Source: Myroides fluvii (GTDB lineage Bacteria > Bacteroidota > Bacteroidia > Flavobacteriales > Flavobacteriaceae). Taken from it: a stretch of DNA of 64,000 nucleotides. Shown piece by piece: positions 17,239 to 26,327 of the stretch. Position 1 is the stretch's first letter. Every line of letters starts with the position of its first letter. A program made the position numbers and the translations under genes. The stretch is from the NCBI RefSeq assembly GCF_009792295.1, contig NZ_CP039934.1, forward strand, positions 2,500,501-2,564,500, given 5' to 3'. Below the pieces are notes generated by a model. It saw only the letters and a list, made by a program, of their open reading frames with translations. It was not told where the DNA came from and did no database searches.

Positions 17239-18927
17239 ATGTCAGACGATAAAAAGGTAATTTTTTCCATGTCGAAGGTGAGCAAAACGTACTCATCTAC
17301 AAACAAAACAGTTTTAAAAGACATTTATTTGAGCTTCTTTTACGGGGCTAAAATTGGTATTTTGGGTCTTAACGGTTCAGGTAAATCTTCGTTATTGAAG
17401 ATCATCGCTGGTGTTGATAAGAATTACCAAGGGGATGTAGTATTTGCACCCGGTTATACTGTGGGGTATTTAGAGCAAGAACCAGAATTAGATGAAGAGA
17501 AAACGGTAATCGAGATTGTTAGAGAAGGTGCTGCGGAGATTGTGGCTATTCTCGATGAATTTAATCAGATTAACGATATGTTTGGTTTACCAGAGGTTTA
17601 TGAAGATGCAGATAAAATGCAGAAGCTAATGGATAGACAGGCAGAACTACAAGATAAGATTGACGCTGTTGGGGGATGGGAGTTGGATACGAAATTAGAA
17701 ATTGCGATGGATGCTTTGCGTACTCCAGATCCAAACACACCAATTAAAGTGTTGTCAGGAGGAGAGCGTCGTCGTGTAGCTTTATGTCGTTTGTTGTTGC
17801 AAAATCCAGATGTATTACTTTTGGATGAGCCAACCAACCACTTGGATGCAGAGTCCGTACATTGGTTAGAGCAACACTTACAACAATATGCAGGAACGGT
17901 GATTGCCGTAACGCACGACCGTTATTTCTTGGATAATGTAGCGGGATGGATTCTTGAACTAGATAGAGGAGAAGGTATTCCTTGGAAAGGTAATTACTCT
18001 TCTTGGTTAGACCAAAAATCAAAACGCTTAGAGCAAGAAGAAAAAACAGCATCAAAACGCCGTAAAACATTAGAACGCGAATTGGACTGGGTACGTCAGG
18101 GAGCAAAAGGACGTCAAACCAAACAAAAAGCGAGGTTACAGAACTACGATAAATTATTAAATGAGGATCAAAAACAGTTGGAAGAGAATTTAGAAATCTA
18201 TATTCCAAATGGACCTCGTTTAGGTACGAATGTAATCGAAGCAAAAGGTGTAGCGAAGGCTTTTGGAGATAAGTTGTTGTATGACAACCTAAACTTTACA
18301 TTACCGCAAGCCGGAATTGTTGGAATTATTGGACCAAACGGGGCTGGTAAATCAACAATCTTCCGTATGGTGATGGGCGAGCAAACACCAGATGCGGGTA
18401 CTTTTGCTATTGGAGATACTGTGAAAATCGCTTATGTCGATCAGTCGCATTCTAATATTGATCCTGAAAAATCAATTTGGGAAAATTTCTGTGATGGTCA
18501 AGAATTGATTATGATGGGTGGTCGTCAAGTAAATTCAAGAGCGTATTTAAGTCGCTTTAACTTCGGTGGATCAGATCAAAATAAAAAGGTCGCTACTTTA
18601 TCAGGAGGAGAACGCAACCGCTTACACTTAGCGATGACTTTAAAGGAAGAAGGAAACGTATTGTTACTGGATGAGCCTACGAACGACTTAGACGTTAATA
18701 CACTGCGTGCATTAGAGGAAGGGTTGGAGAATTTCGCAGGATGTGCGGTAGTAATTTCCCACGACCGCTGGTTCTTAGACCGTATTTGTACGCATATTTT
18801 GGCGTTTGAAGGAGACTCTCAAGTGTACTTTTTTGAAGGATCTTTCTCTGAATATGAAGAAAACCGCAAGAAGCGTTTAGGAGATGTTGCTCCAACGCGT
18901 TTGAAATACAAGAAATTAGTTCGATAA
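17239..18927 (+). CDS. ettA: Energy-dependent translational throttle protein EttA
   Basis: EttA is an ABC-F ATPase that binds the ribosomal E site and tunes translation initiation to energy status. The 562-residue protein has two ABC domains: Walker A GLNGSGKSS near 46 and GPNGAGKST near 365; signature LSGGERRR near 173 and LSGGERNR near 455; Walker B LLLDEPTNHLD near 195 and LLLDEPTNDLD near 475. The linker between the domains is rich in Lys/Arg and the arm region includes the VGGWELD segment typical of EttA. There are no membrane spans. It is transcribed alone, with its own promoter, leader hairpin and terminator. Confidence 0.95.
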   Translation: MSDDKKVIFSMSKVSKTYSSTNKTVLKDIYLSFFYGAKIGILGLNGSGKSSLLKIIAGVDKNYQGDVVFAPGYTVGYLEQEPELDEEKTVIEIVREGAAEIVAILDEFNQINDMFGLPEVYEDADKMQKLMDRQAELQDKIDAVGGWELDTKLEIAMDALRTPDPNTPIKVLSGGERRRVALCRLLLQNPDVLLLDEPTNHLDAESVHWLEQHLQQYAGTVIAVTHDRYFLDNVAGWILELDRGEGIPWKGNYSSWLDQKSKRLEQEEKTASKRRKTLERELDWVRQGAKGRQTKQKARLQNYDKLLNEDQKQLEENLEIYIPNGPRLGTNVIEAKGVAKAFGDKLLYDNLNFTLPQAGIVGIIGPNGAGKSTIFRMVMGEQTPDAGTFAIGDTVKIAYVDQSHSNIDPEKSIWENFCDGQELIMMGGRQVNSRAYLSRFNFGGSDQNKKVATLSGGERNRLHLAMTLKEEGNVLLLDEPTNDLDVNTLRALEEGLENFAGCAVVISHDRWFLDRICTHILAFEGDSQVYFFEGSFSEYEENRKKRLGDVAPTRLKYKKLVR

Positions 18928-18949
18928 TACATAACTGATTGGAAAGAGA

Positions 18950-19000
18950 AAAAGGGAGAGAAGAGAGGTGAAAAACGTTCTTCTTTCCCTTTTTTCTTTT
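18950..19000 (+). terminator. Terminator of ettA
   Basis: Positions 18950-18965 (AAAAGGGAGAGAAGAG) pair with 18978-18993 (TTCTTCTTTCCCTTTT) with two G-U wobbles; a T-rich tract follows. Confidence 0.8.
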
Positions 19001-19087
19001 CCATAATAAAATAATAACCATTTCATAAGGTTAAAAATAAGGAATTAACATTTTTACTGTTTAGCTTTAAGTAAAAGATGTTAGTCT

Positions 19088-19513
19088 ATGGAAATCCTTT
19101 ATGTTGTTATCGTATTACATGCAGAAAATAAGCAAGCTTTTACGGATGAGTTAAATGTTTTATTTCCCTTCGCAACGATGGAGGTTGTCGCCTATGAAGG
19201 GAATTCGCTGTTGTTGTTATCTGTCAATGTAGACGAAATATGCTGGACCGGTTTTAATGTTTCTGTGTTTTTTTTGGAGGATAAAATAGCGTCGTTTAGC
19301 CGTAAACACCCGTATTTAAAAATTGGAGTAGTCAATAAGATAGGGCAGACCCATCTGTGTTTTTACGATGGTTACATTATGAAAAACAAGCAAATTGTCT
19401 TTGAATATGCGGAATTGTACAAGGGGTATGTTCCGTTGTTGAAGCAATTATTAGAACAAAATGACGATAGGCCGCTGCCTATTTTTGACGCTATTTTTAC
19501 CAAGGAATACTAA
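19088..19513 (+). CDS. Protein of unknown function (141 residues)
   Basis: I do not recognise this protein. It starts MEILYVVIVLHAENKQAF, alternates strands and helices like a small alpha/beta protein, and has no signal peptide or clear membrane span. It lies between the ettA terminator and a small membrane protein gene that has its own -7 box. Confidence 0.6.
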   Translation: MEILYVVIVLHAENKQAFTDELNVLFPFATMEVVAYEGNSLLLLSVNVDEICWTGFNVSVFFLEDKIASFSRKHPYLKIGVVNKIGQTHLCFYDGYIMKNKQIVFEYAELYKGYVPLLKQLLEQNDDRPLPIFDAIFTKEY

Positions 19514-19591
19514 GTGTAATTCACCGGTAGGTACAGCGGAGAGAATCTCTTGTAAAAAGGTTAAAAAAGCGCAATTTCAAAGTTAAATACT

Positions 19592-19599
19592 TAACTTTG
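19592..19599 (+). promoter_or_regulatory. -7 box for small membrane protein gene
   Basis: TAACTTTG matches TAnnTTTG, 31 nt before the ATG at 19631. Confidence 0.45.
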
Positions 19600-19630
19600 T
19601 CAGATTGAATACAATAAAAAAAATATACTT

Positions 19631-20029
19631 ATGCTGTCATTTAATAATGAGACTAAACAACTGATTATTCAGGATAATTACAAAGGAAGACTGACATCTT
19701 CTCGTTTGATGTCTGCTGTTATATTGGGCATGTCTTTGGTGCGCTTATTTATGGCGGATTGGAAGAGCCCTAAAGAAATGGATTACGTCTTTTGTATTAT
19801 TGCGGCTGTATTTTTGTTTTTAGCTTATAAAAACTTTTTGACTAAAACAGCGGCAGAGCAATTGGATAAGGTTGCAATTAAGTATGTGAAAATGCCAAAG
19901 GGCTTAGCTACAAAAGCAGTAGTGAAGTTGAATAATGGCAAAGTGAGAGAGATTTTCAACTTAAAGACAAAAGAGCAGCAAGGGGTATTGAGAAAGATTT
20001 TGACTAACGCCAAAATAACAATGAAATAG
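19631..20029 (+). CDS. Small membrane protein of unknown function
   Basis: The 132-residue protein has two hydrophobic segments near residues 24-42 and 50-68, separated by a short polar turn, and a basic soluble C-terminal half (KYVKMPKGLATKAVVKLNNGKV). I do not recognise a family. It has its own -7 box and a hairpin terminator at 20076-20096. Confidence 0.6.
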   Translation: MLSFNNETKQLIIQDNYKGRLTSSRLMSAVILGMSLVRLFMADWKSPKEMDYVFCIIAAVFLFLAYKNFLTKTAAEQLDKVAIKYVKMPKGLATKAVVKLNNGKVREIFNLKTKEQQGVLRKILTNAKITMK

Positions 20030-20075
20030 GGCTGATTAACAGCAATAACGTTATCGTTTACGACAGAATAGAAAG

Positions 20076-20096
20076 AAGGGATTTATCCCTTTTTTA
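20076..20096 (+). terminator. Short hairpin terminator
   Basis: AAGGGAT (20076-20082) pairs with ATCCCTT (20085-20091) and is followed by Ts, 47 nt after the preceding stop codon. Confidence 0.65.
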
Positions 20097-20184
20097 CTTT
20101 TAGAATAAGCGGGATTTGGCAAAACCCAACAGAAAGCTTACTTTTAGTTGAACAAGTCTTTTGAATAAATAAGAACATAAATTG

Positions 20185-20979
20185 ATGAAAGAATCGCTTG
20201 ATTTGAGAAGTGTAATGGTTACACGTTATGTAACTCCTTTGCGAGAAGGAGGTTCTTTACCTGCCTTAGCTGATGCCGATGATGGCTTTAAATATGTCAT
20301 TAAGTTTCGTGGCGCCGGACACGGTGTAAAGGCGTTAATCGCCGAATTGCTAGGTGGACTATTGGCTAAAACCTTAGGATTGCCGGTGCCTGAATTGGTT
20401 TTTGCTACGTTGGATGAAGCGTTTGGACGTACAGAAGCTGATGAGGAAATACAAGATTTACTCAAGTTTAGTCAAGGATTGAATTTGGGATTACATTTTC
20501 TATCGGGGGCATTGACATTTGATCCACAAGCTTATGAAGTAGAGGAAACCTTGGCTTCTCAGGTAGTTTGGTTGGATGCTTATATTACCAATGTTGATCG
20601 TACCTTTCGCAATACCAATATGTTAGTTTGGCATAAAGAATTATGGTTGATTGATCATGGTGCTTCTTTTTATTTTCATCATTCGTTTACCAATTGGGAG
20701 AAAAGTGCTTTGACTCCCTTTACTTTGATTAAGGATCATGTGCTTTTGACGAAAGCTTCTCAATTAGACGAAGTAAACGAGGTGTTTACTCGTATTTTGA
20801 CGGATGAGGTTTTACAAGGTATTGTAGAACAAATTCCTGTAGATTGGTTGACGTGGGAAGAATCGGAGTTCAATCCAGAAGAAATAAGAGCCGTTTATTA
20901 TCAGTTCTTACAAGTAAGACGCGATCATGCGATGCTATTTGTTAATGAAGCAAAAAAGGTTCGTCATGGTGGTGTATGA
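20185..20979 (+). CDS. HipA-like kinase-fold protein (HipA_2 family)
   Basis: The 264-residue protein resembles the HipA_2 family, relatives of the HipA Ser/Thr kinase that lack the usual HipB antitoxin partner. Visible kinase-like elements are the ATP-binding strand YVIKFRGAGHG near 37-48, the catalytic-loop-like NVDRTFRNTNMLVW near 145-158 and the metal-binding LIDHGASF near 163-170. I chose ATG 20185 over the in-frame TTG at 20182. The DUF3037 gene overlaps its 3' end, a pairing I recall in other bacteria. No HipB-like helix-turn-helix gene is present, so toxin activity cannot be assumed. Confidence 0.8.
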   Translation: MKESLDLRSVMVTRYVTPLREGGSLPALADADDGFKYVIKFRGAGHGVKALIAELLGGLLAKTLGLPVPELVFATLDEAFGRTEADEEIQDLLKFSQGLNLGLHFLSGALTFDPQAYEVEETLASQVVWLDAYITNVDRTFRNTNMLVWHKELWLIDHGASFYFHHSFTNWEKSALTPFTLIKDHVLLTKASQLDEVNEVFTRILTDEVLQGIVEQIPVDWLTWEESEFNPEEIRAVYYQFLQVRRDHAMLFVNEAKKVRHGGV

Positions 20980-21340
20980 GTATGCAGTAATTCGTTTTGT
21001 TCCTCGAGTAGAACGTGAGGAGTTTATTAATATTGGACTTCTACTTTTTTGTAAGCAGAAGCGAACGCTACGTGGACAGTATGCTTTAAACCGCGAAAAA
21101 CTAGCGTGTTTTACTACAGAAATTGACATGGATGTATTAGAAAAACACATTCAAGCGTTTATTGCGATTGCCCAAGCAGAAGCAGAAGCAAGTCCCATTA
21201 GTGGGTTTGACGCTGCTGAGCGCTTTCGATGGTTGGCTGCTACAAAGAGCTCATGCCTTCAGGTTTCGCCTACCCATTGCGGGTTAACAGTAGATGCAAC
21301 GCAAACATTTAATCAACTTTTTGAAGAATTAGTCTTGTAG
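20966..21340 (+). CDS. DUF3037 family protein
   Basis: The 124-residue cytosolic product matches DUF3037: YEYAVIRFVPRVEREEFINIGLLLFC at the N-terminus is the family core. Function is unknown. Its ATG at 20966 lies inside the end of the HipA-like gene (14-nt overlap), so the pair is probably translationally coupled and acts together. The longer open frame to 20927 would extend the overlap and does not fit the family start. Confidence 0.85.
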   Translation: MVVYEYAVIRFVPRVEREEFINIGLLLFCKQKRTLRGQYALNREKLACFTTEIDMDVLEKHIQAFIAIAQAEAEASPISGFDAAERFRWLAATKSSCLQVSPTHCGLTVDATQTFNQLFEELVL

Positions 21341-21342
21341 CT

Positions 21343-23133
21343 ATGCCATTGTTTTATATCAAGGATGTCGTTCTAAATAAAATTAAGTACTTTTTAGTTC
21401 GCTTGCCATTTTTACTCAGCTTTATCTCTTTGTTTGTCCTGATTTTCGATTTGGGATTCAATACATTGAATGATTACCACAAGCATTTACACCATTTATA
21501 CAATGTGTGTTTAACGTTTGGTATGGTTATTATCGTTTATCGCTATTACCAAGCATTTCGACAAAAGAAATTCCCTAGTTTAGGCGTTAAATTATTTGAT
21601 ATATTTAGCATACTCTTATTTTTGACGTTAGTTGTTGTTCGCTGGCAACCCGAACATACGAATCGTTTTTTTGATAGCAATGCTGTTATTTTCTTTGCTG
21701 TATTCATTATGCTTGTGCGTGAATTTTCTATGTTACAGCTCAATCTGAAGAAGACCAAACTTACGCCACCACAACTGTTTATTGTCAGTTTTTTATTGAT
21801 TATTTTCATTGGAGCCTTTATGCTTTCTTTTCCTAAAGCGACAGTAACTCCAGGGAGTTTACGCTATATAGATGCTTTGTTTACTGCGACAAGTGCCGTA
21901 TGTGTTACGGGGTTATCGACAGTAGATATTGGAAGTCAGTTTACTTTTTTTGGCAAAACTGTAATGATCTTTTTAATGGAATGTGGAGGATTGGGAATTA
22001 TGACAATCGCCAGTTACTTTAGCTATTTCTTTAGAGGAAAAGCCTCTTATGGCAATCAATTGGTACTAAAAGATATGTCGTCTATCGATAAATTAGGGGA
22101 TGTGTTCGGTACATTAAAACGCATTATGATTATTTCGGGAATTATTCAATTCATCGGAATGATTGCTATTTTTATCAGTATTCGAAATCAGGTGTTTGAC
22201 TCGTTATTTGAACGCATTTTCTTTGCGATTTTTCACGGAGTTTCTGCTTTTTGTAATGCTGGATTTTCAACCTTACCTGAAAACCTCTACACGTTAGAGT
22301 ATCGATTTAATTATCCGTTGCAATTGATTATTGCGGGGTTGTTTATTATGGGAGGATTGGGATTTCCTATTGTCTATAACGTATACAAATACATTAAACA
22401 TTTAATTGTTGATCGATTACTTCCCTTTAGTTTAAAAGAAGCTAGTTTTTATGTACCTAGGGTTATTAATCTAAGTACGAAAATTATTTTAATCACAACT
22501 GCGGGTTTGATTGTAGGAGGAACAGCGCTTGTTTACTGTTTAGAATACAACAATACGCTATCTGAACATCAAGGGTTTGGAAAGGTAGTCGTGGCCTTTT
22601 TTACGGCTACTTCACCGCGTACTGCCGGATTTGCTTCTGTGGATAATAATCTATTTACCGTTCCGACGTTTTTAATCCTCATACTTTTAATGTGGATTGG
22701 TGCTTCTCCAATTTCTACTGGTGGGGGAATTAAAACAACAACATTTGCCATTGCGCTATTGAATATTTGGGCTTTAATGAAGGGGAAAACCAGAATCGAA
22801 GTTAACCGAAGAGAGGTAGATGAATCTGCTGTGAGACGAGCTTTTGCTATTATCTTTTTATCTTTGTTTATTATTGGTATAGCCTTATTTGCTTTGACTT
22901 TTTTTGAACCGAATATTGATATTATTCGCCTATCTTATGAGGCCTTTTCTGCTTATAGTACAGCAGGATTGAGTACGGGAATTACTGCGAAATTGGCTGA
23001 CCCAAGTAAAGTGACTTTGATTATGCTGATGTTTGTTGGTCGAGTAAGTATCTTGACTATTTTAATAGCGATTAGCAAAAAAGAAACGATAACCAATTAC
23101 AGGTATCCAACGGAAGAAATTTTGATTAACTAA
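21343..23133 (+). CDS. ktrB: Potassium uptake membrane subunit (TrkH/KtrB)
   Basis: The 596-residue channel-like protein carries the four P-loop repeats of TrkH/KtrB: AVCVTGLST near 183, AFCNAGFST near 306, SPRTAGFAS near 424 and YSTAGLSTG near 543, each with the conserved filter Gly. It also has an N-terminal extension of about 120 residues with four predicted spans, longer than Bacillus KtrB, which I recall as common in Bacteroidetes. It should pass K+ across the inner membrane under control of the RCK subunit encoded 14 nt downstream. It begins 2 nt after the DUF3037 stop. Confidence 0.92.
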   Translation: MPLFYIKDVVLNKIKYFLVRLPFLLSFISLFVLIFDLGFNTLNDYHKHLHHLYNVCLTFGMVIIVYRYYQAFRQKKFPSLGVKLFDIFSILLFLTLVVVRWQPEHTNRFFDSNAVIFFAVFIMLVREFSMLQLNLKKTKLTPPQLFIVSFLLIIFIGAFMLSFPKATVTPGSLRYIDALFTATSAVCVTGLSTVDIGSQFTFFGKTVMIFLMECGGLGIMTIASYFSYFFRGKASYGNQLVLKDMSSIDKLGDVFGTLKRIMIISGIIQFIGMIAIFISIRNQVFDSLFERIFFAIFHGVSAFCNAGFSTLPENLYTLEYRFNYPLQLIIAGLFIMGGLGFPIVYNVYKYIKHLIVDRLLPFSLKEASFYVPRVINLSTKIILITTAGLIVGGTALVYCLEYNNTLSEHQGFGKVVVAFFTATSPRTAGFASVDNNLFTVPTFLILILLMWIGASPISTGGGIKTTTFAIALLNIWALMKGKTRIEVNRREVDESAVRRAFAIIFLSLFIIGIALFALTFFEPNIDIIRLSYEAFSAYSTAGLSTGITAKLADPSKVTLIMLMFVGRVSILTILIAISKKETITNYRYPTEEILIN

Positions 23134-23147
23134 GAGAAAAGATTAGG

Positions 23148-23831
23148 ATGAAATATATAATTATCGGATTAGGAAATTTTGGTGCATCTCTAGCCCAGAA
23201 GTTGACCGAACAAGGAAATGAAGTCATCGGAGTTGATAAAAACATGGCTCGTGTAGATGCAAATAAAGACAAAGTATCGCATACAATTTGTCTCGATTCA
23301 ACCGATCAGTACTTGGTTGCAGGATTGCCTTTGGCCAATACGGATATCGTGATTGTTGCAATTGGAGAAGATCAAGGGGCAAATATTATGACGACCGCTG
23401 TATTGAAGAATCTGAATGTCAAACGACTAATTAGTCGCGCTATTACTCCTTTGCACGAAAATGTACTACAAGCGATTGGCGTGGATGAGATTGTACATCC
23501 AGAAGAAGAAACAGCCGAACGTTGGGCAAAAAAATTATGCATCAAAGGAGTCGTAGATTCTTATGAAATCAATGGACGTTATAGTATTGTAGAAATTACA
23601 ATCTCAGATCGTTTTGCTAACAAAACACTTGAAGAGATTGGTTTTAGAACCAATTACAACTTAGTAGTACTTACCACGTTAAAAGTCCGCGAAGAGCGCA
23701 ATTTCTTTGGCGCTCAGCGTAAAATACACGAAGTACAAGGAATAGCTTCGTATGATACGGTATTGCATAAAGGCGATATCATGGTTATTTACGGGGATAA
23801 TAAAGATATCAAGCGCATTTTGAATGATTAG
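23148..23831 (+). CDS. ktrA: Potassium uptake regulatory subunit (TrkA/KtrA)
   Basis: The 227-residue cytosolic protein starts MKYIIIGLGNFGASLAQKL, the Rossmann nucleotide-binding GxGxxG of RCK_N, with the acidic ribose-binding D in VIGVDKN. A C-terminal RCK_C domain follows (about 135-225). It binds nucleotides and gates KtrB. The single RCK unit and size match KtrA and not the doubled TrkA of Escherichia coli. Confidence 0.92.
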   Translation: MKYIIIGLGNFGASLAQKLTEQGNEVIGVDKNMARVDANKDKVSHTICLDSTDQYLVAGLPLANTDIVIVAIGEDQGANIMTTAVLKNLNVKRLISRAITPLHENVLQAIGVDEIVHPEEETAERWAKKLCIKGVVDSYEINGRYSIVEITISDRFANKTLEEIGFRTNYNLVVLTTLKVREERNFFGAQRKIHEVQGIASYDTVLHKGDIMVIYGDNKDIKRILND

Positions 23832-23900
23832 TAGGGACGAAGGTAATTCGCCCTTGATGACCTTTTACTTTTGCATGGAATATACAATGTGACATAGCGT

Positions 23901-23932
23901 AAAAAAAAGAGTTGTAATGTAAATTACAACTC
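23901..23932 (-). terminator. Terminator overlapping serine hydrolase stop codon
   Basis: GAGTTGTAAT (23909-23918) pairs with ATTACAACTC (23923-23932) over a GTAA loop and runs into T8 on the minus strand. The TAA stop of the gene lies inside the stem. Confidence 0.85.
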
Positions 23933-25108
23933 AACATTTCCGACAGGATAATCTCCTAAATAATGAGATAAATCGATAGTCTTATACGTTAATTTCGAAT
24001 ATTTGTTTGAAAATAGGATAATACAAGCATTCGAATCAGCTAAGCGAATATAAGAAGAAGTATTCCCTCTCCACCAACCATTGTGATAGGTGTAGTTTTT
24101 GTCGTTTTTCATTTTGATTAAACGCAAACCTAGACCGTAGTTACGTGTACCTTTACTTTCAAAGCTATATCCTTCTGTCATCTGCATTTTTAGGTCAGCA
24201 TTTAAAAAGTCGTCTGAGTATAAGGCTGTATCTAATTTGAGCATATCTCTTGGCGTAGTGTAGATATTTTTATCTCCATAGGTTCCATCCATATAATCCC
24301 AATGCATTTCGCGATAGTTTGAATTATAAGATTGGGTTACTTGATTTTTGTGTGTTATGTCATCAAAGACAAAACTGTGGTTCATTTCTAGAGGGTCAAA
24401 GATTAGATCTCGTACCACTTGTTTGAATTTTTTGCCTGTCACTTTTTCAGCGATAGAGGCAAGTACAACATAATTGGTGTTGCTATAGGTAAAACGCGTA
24501 TTAGGTTTAAAGTCTAAGGATACGGTTTTACTGTTGATTACTTCAATCACATGGTCATTGGTAATCACATTTTGATTGGACCATTTGTTGGGGTAATAAC
24601 CGTAGTATTTTAAACCACTGCGGTGACTTAATAAGGTACGCACTGTGATATTATCATACGGAAAGCCATCAATAATTTCCGAAACGGGCTGATCTAAGCT
24701 CAATAAGCCTTCTTGTACTAAGCGCAAAATAGTTACAGCTGTAACTACTTTACCTACGGAAGCTACGTGAATAGGAGTGGTTTCTGTAATGGCTTCATTT
24801 TGTCTCTTATTAGCATAACCCGAGTAATTTTCATATAAAATCTTACCGTTTTGTGCTACTAAAAAACTTCCGGTGTATCCGCTTTTTTTGATATATTGAT
24901 TGTAGAAATCTTCAATTTGTTGTCCTTTTTCAAGGATGTATTCGGGTTTTAGTTCTTGAAATGACGATTCATATGGCTTATCAATAAAAACATTGTGTTC
25001 TTTGATGATAGGCATGTTCAAGGCTAAATCCATAGAGGCTTCTTGTTGCTTTTTGCAAGAAGCGAGAGCTACTAGGCTAACTAAAGCGATTGCGAGTTTG
25101 GTATTCAT
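23924..25108 (-). CDS. Serine hydrolase lipoprotein (class C beta-lactamase fold)
   Basis: The 394-residue protein has an SPII signal (MNTKLAIALVSLVALASC, Cys 18). The beta-lactamase/DD-peptidase fold shows the nucleophile motif S117-V-G-K120, the second motif Y208-S-N210 and a C-terminal HNGWWRG replacing the KTG box. This is typical of the large family of esterases and D-aminopeptidases and gives no reason to predict beta-lactam resistance. It is outer- or inner-membrane anchored with the domain outside the cytoplasm. The gene is transcribed alone, divergent from menB. Confidence 0.85.
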   Translation of the reverse strand: MNTKLAIALVSLVALASCKKQQEASMDLALNMPIIKEHNVFIDKPYESSFQELKPEYILEKGQQIEDFYNQYIKKSGYTGSFLVAQNGKILYENYSGYANKRQNEAITETTPIHVASVGKVVTAVTILRLVQEGLLSLDQPVSEIIDGFPYDNITVRTLLSHRSGLKYYGYYPNKWSNQNVITNDHVIEVINSKTVSLDFKPNTRFTYSNTNYVVLASIAEKVTGKKFKQVVRDLIFDPLEMNHSFVFDDITHKNQVTQSYNSNYREMHWDYMDGTYGDKNIYTTPRDMLKLDTALYSDDFLNADLKMQMTEGYSFESKGTRNYGLGLRLIKMKNDKNYTYHNGWWRGNTSSYIRLADSNACIILFSNKYSKLTYKTIDLSHYLGDYPVGNVEL

Positions 25109-25423
25109 TAGTCTTGCTGTCTTTGTAGGGATTTTTTTTAGAAAAAACCAAATTAGTAAAAGTTATCGAATATCAAAGGAAAATCTAGCTAAACTTTCAA
25201 TTTGAACATAAAAAAATTGGAAGTACACGATTGGCCTTAGATATTCCCCAAAAAAAGGGGCATTTGTTAGGGGGAATTTCTCTTCTTTTTGAAAAAAGCT
25301 AAATGAAAGATTGAAGATTTAATTTTATTGAGAGGAGTGGATAGAAGAGGAGAGGGATTCTCTGGAGCTTTGTTTAGATATGAAGTAAAAAAACAGTAAT
25401 TTTACTCGCAAATAGTAAAAGAT
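25109..25423. other. Divergent spacer between serine hydrolase and menB genes
   Basis: No gene is seen. ATTCCCC (25243-25249) can pair either with the nearby GGGG (25257-25260) or with GGGGAAT (25271-25277), giving two exclusive small hairpins. Promoters for both flanking genes must lie here but I cannot place them firmly. Confidence 0.4.
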
Positions 25424-26263
25424 ATGAGTAAGATAGAATGGAAAACGGCAATAGAGTTTGAAGACATTACCTATAAAAAGTGTGATGGAGTAGCTCGTAT
25501 TGCGTTTAATCGACCAGAAGTTCGAAATGCTTTTAGACCTAAGACAACGAGTGAGTTGTATCGTGCTTTTTACGATGCGCAAGAAGACACGTCAATAGGA
25601 GTAGTGTTGCTTTCGGCAGAAGGGCCTTCTCCAAAAGATGGTATTTATTCTTTTTGTAGTGGAGGAGATCAAAAGGCACGAGGGCATCAAGGATACGTAG
25701 GAGAAGATGGGATGCATCGTTTAAATATATTAGAAGTACAGCGTTTAATTCGCTTTATGCCAAAAGTTGTTATTGCGGTAGTACCGGGGTGGGCAGTTGG
25801 AGGTGGTCACAGTTTACACGTGGTTTGCGATATGTCCTTAGCGAGTAAGGAACACGCTATCTTCAAGCAGACTGATGCTGATGTGACAAGTTTTGACGGC
25901 GGATACGGATCGGCGTATTTAGCTAAAATGGTAGGACAGAAAAAAGCCAGAGAGATTTTCTTTTTAGGACGAAATTATTCTGCCCAAGAAGCGTTTGAAA
26001 TGGGAATGGTCAATGCTGTGATTCCACACGATGAGTTAGAAGATACAGCGTATGAATGGGCACAAGAAATATTGGCTAAATCACCAACATCGATTAAAAT
26101 GTTGAAGTTTGCGATGAACTTGACAGATGATGGAATGGTAGGACAGCAGGTATTTGCAGGAGAAGCGACTCGTTTAGCTTATATGACAGAAGAAGCGATA
26201 GAAGGGCGCAATGCCTTTTTAGAGAAACGCAAGCCAAATTTCCCTAAAAAGTGGATTCCATAA
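25424..26263 (+). CDS. menB: 1,4-dihydroxy-2-naphthoyl-CoA synthase
   Basis: MenB closes the naphthoquinone ring in menaquinone synthesis. The 279-residue crotonase-fold protein shows FCSGGDQKARGHQGY near 75, GWAVGGGHSLHVVCD near 123 and QTDADVTSFDGGYGSAYLAK near 147, the DHNA-CoA synthase signatures including the oxyanion-hole glycines. The C-terminal FPKKWIP is usual for the family. Other men genes are not adjacent here. It is followed by the RNase P RNA gene. Confidence 0.94.
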   Translation: MSKIEWKTAIEFEDITYKKCDGVARIAFNRPEVRNAFRPKTTSELYRAFYDAQEDTSIGVVLLSAEGPSPKDGIYSFCSGGDQKARGHQGYVGEDGMHRLNILEVQRLIRFMPKVVIAVVPGWAVGGGHSLHVVCDMSLASKEHAIFKQTDADVTSFDGGYGSAYLAKMVGQKKAREIFFLGRNYSAQEAFEMGMVNAVIPHDELEDTAYEWAQEILAKSPTSIKMLKFAMNLTDDGMVGQQVFAGEATRLAYMTEEAIEGRNAFLEKRKPNFPKKWIP

Positions 26264-26312
26264 TAGATAAAAAATAAAGTAAATAGTTTATCTACATTCT
26301 CGTGGAAAGCTG

Positions 26313-26320
26313 TACTTTTG
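26313..26320 (+). promoter_or_regulatory. -7 promoter box for rnpB
   Basis: TACTTTTG matches TAnnTTTG and ends 7 nt before the predicted RNA 5' end, the right distance. Confidence 0.6.
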
Positions 26321-26327
26321 CATTCTT

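Noticed and set aside
17744..18244. 166-codon minus-strand frame inside ettA
   Set aside because: It lies wholly within the strongly conserved ettA coding sequence on the opposite strand, and its translation has no domain logic.
20185..21340. Reading the HipA-like/DUF3037 pair as a toxin-antitoxin system
   Set aside because: There is no HipB-like helix-turn-helix protein, and DUF3037 is not a known antitoxin. The kinase fold alone does not show toxicity.
23924..25108. Beta-lactam resistance gene
   Set aside because: The SxxK/YxN fold is shared by many esterases and peptidases; the third motif is HNG and not KTG, and nothing in the context suggests resistance.
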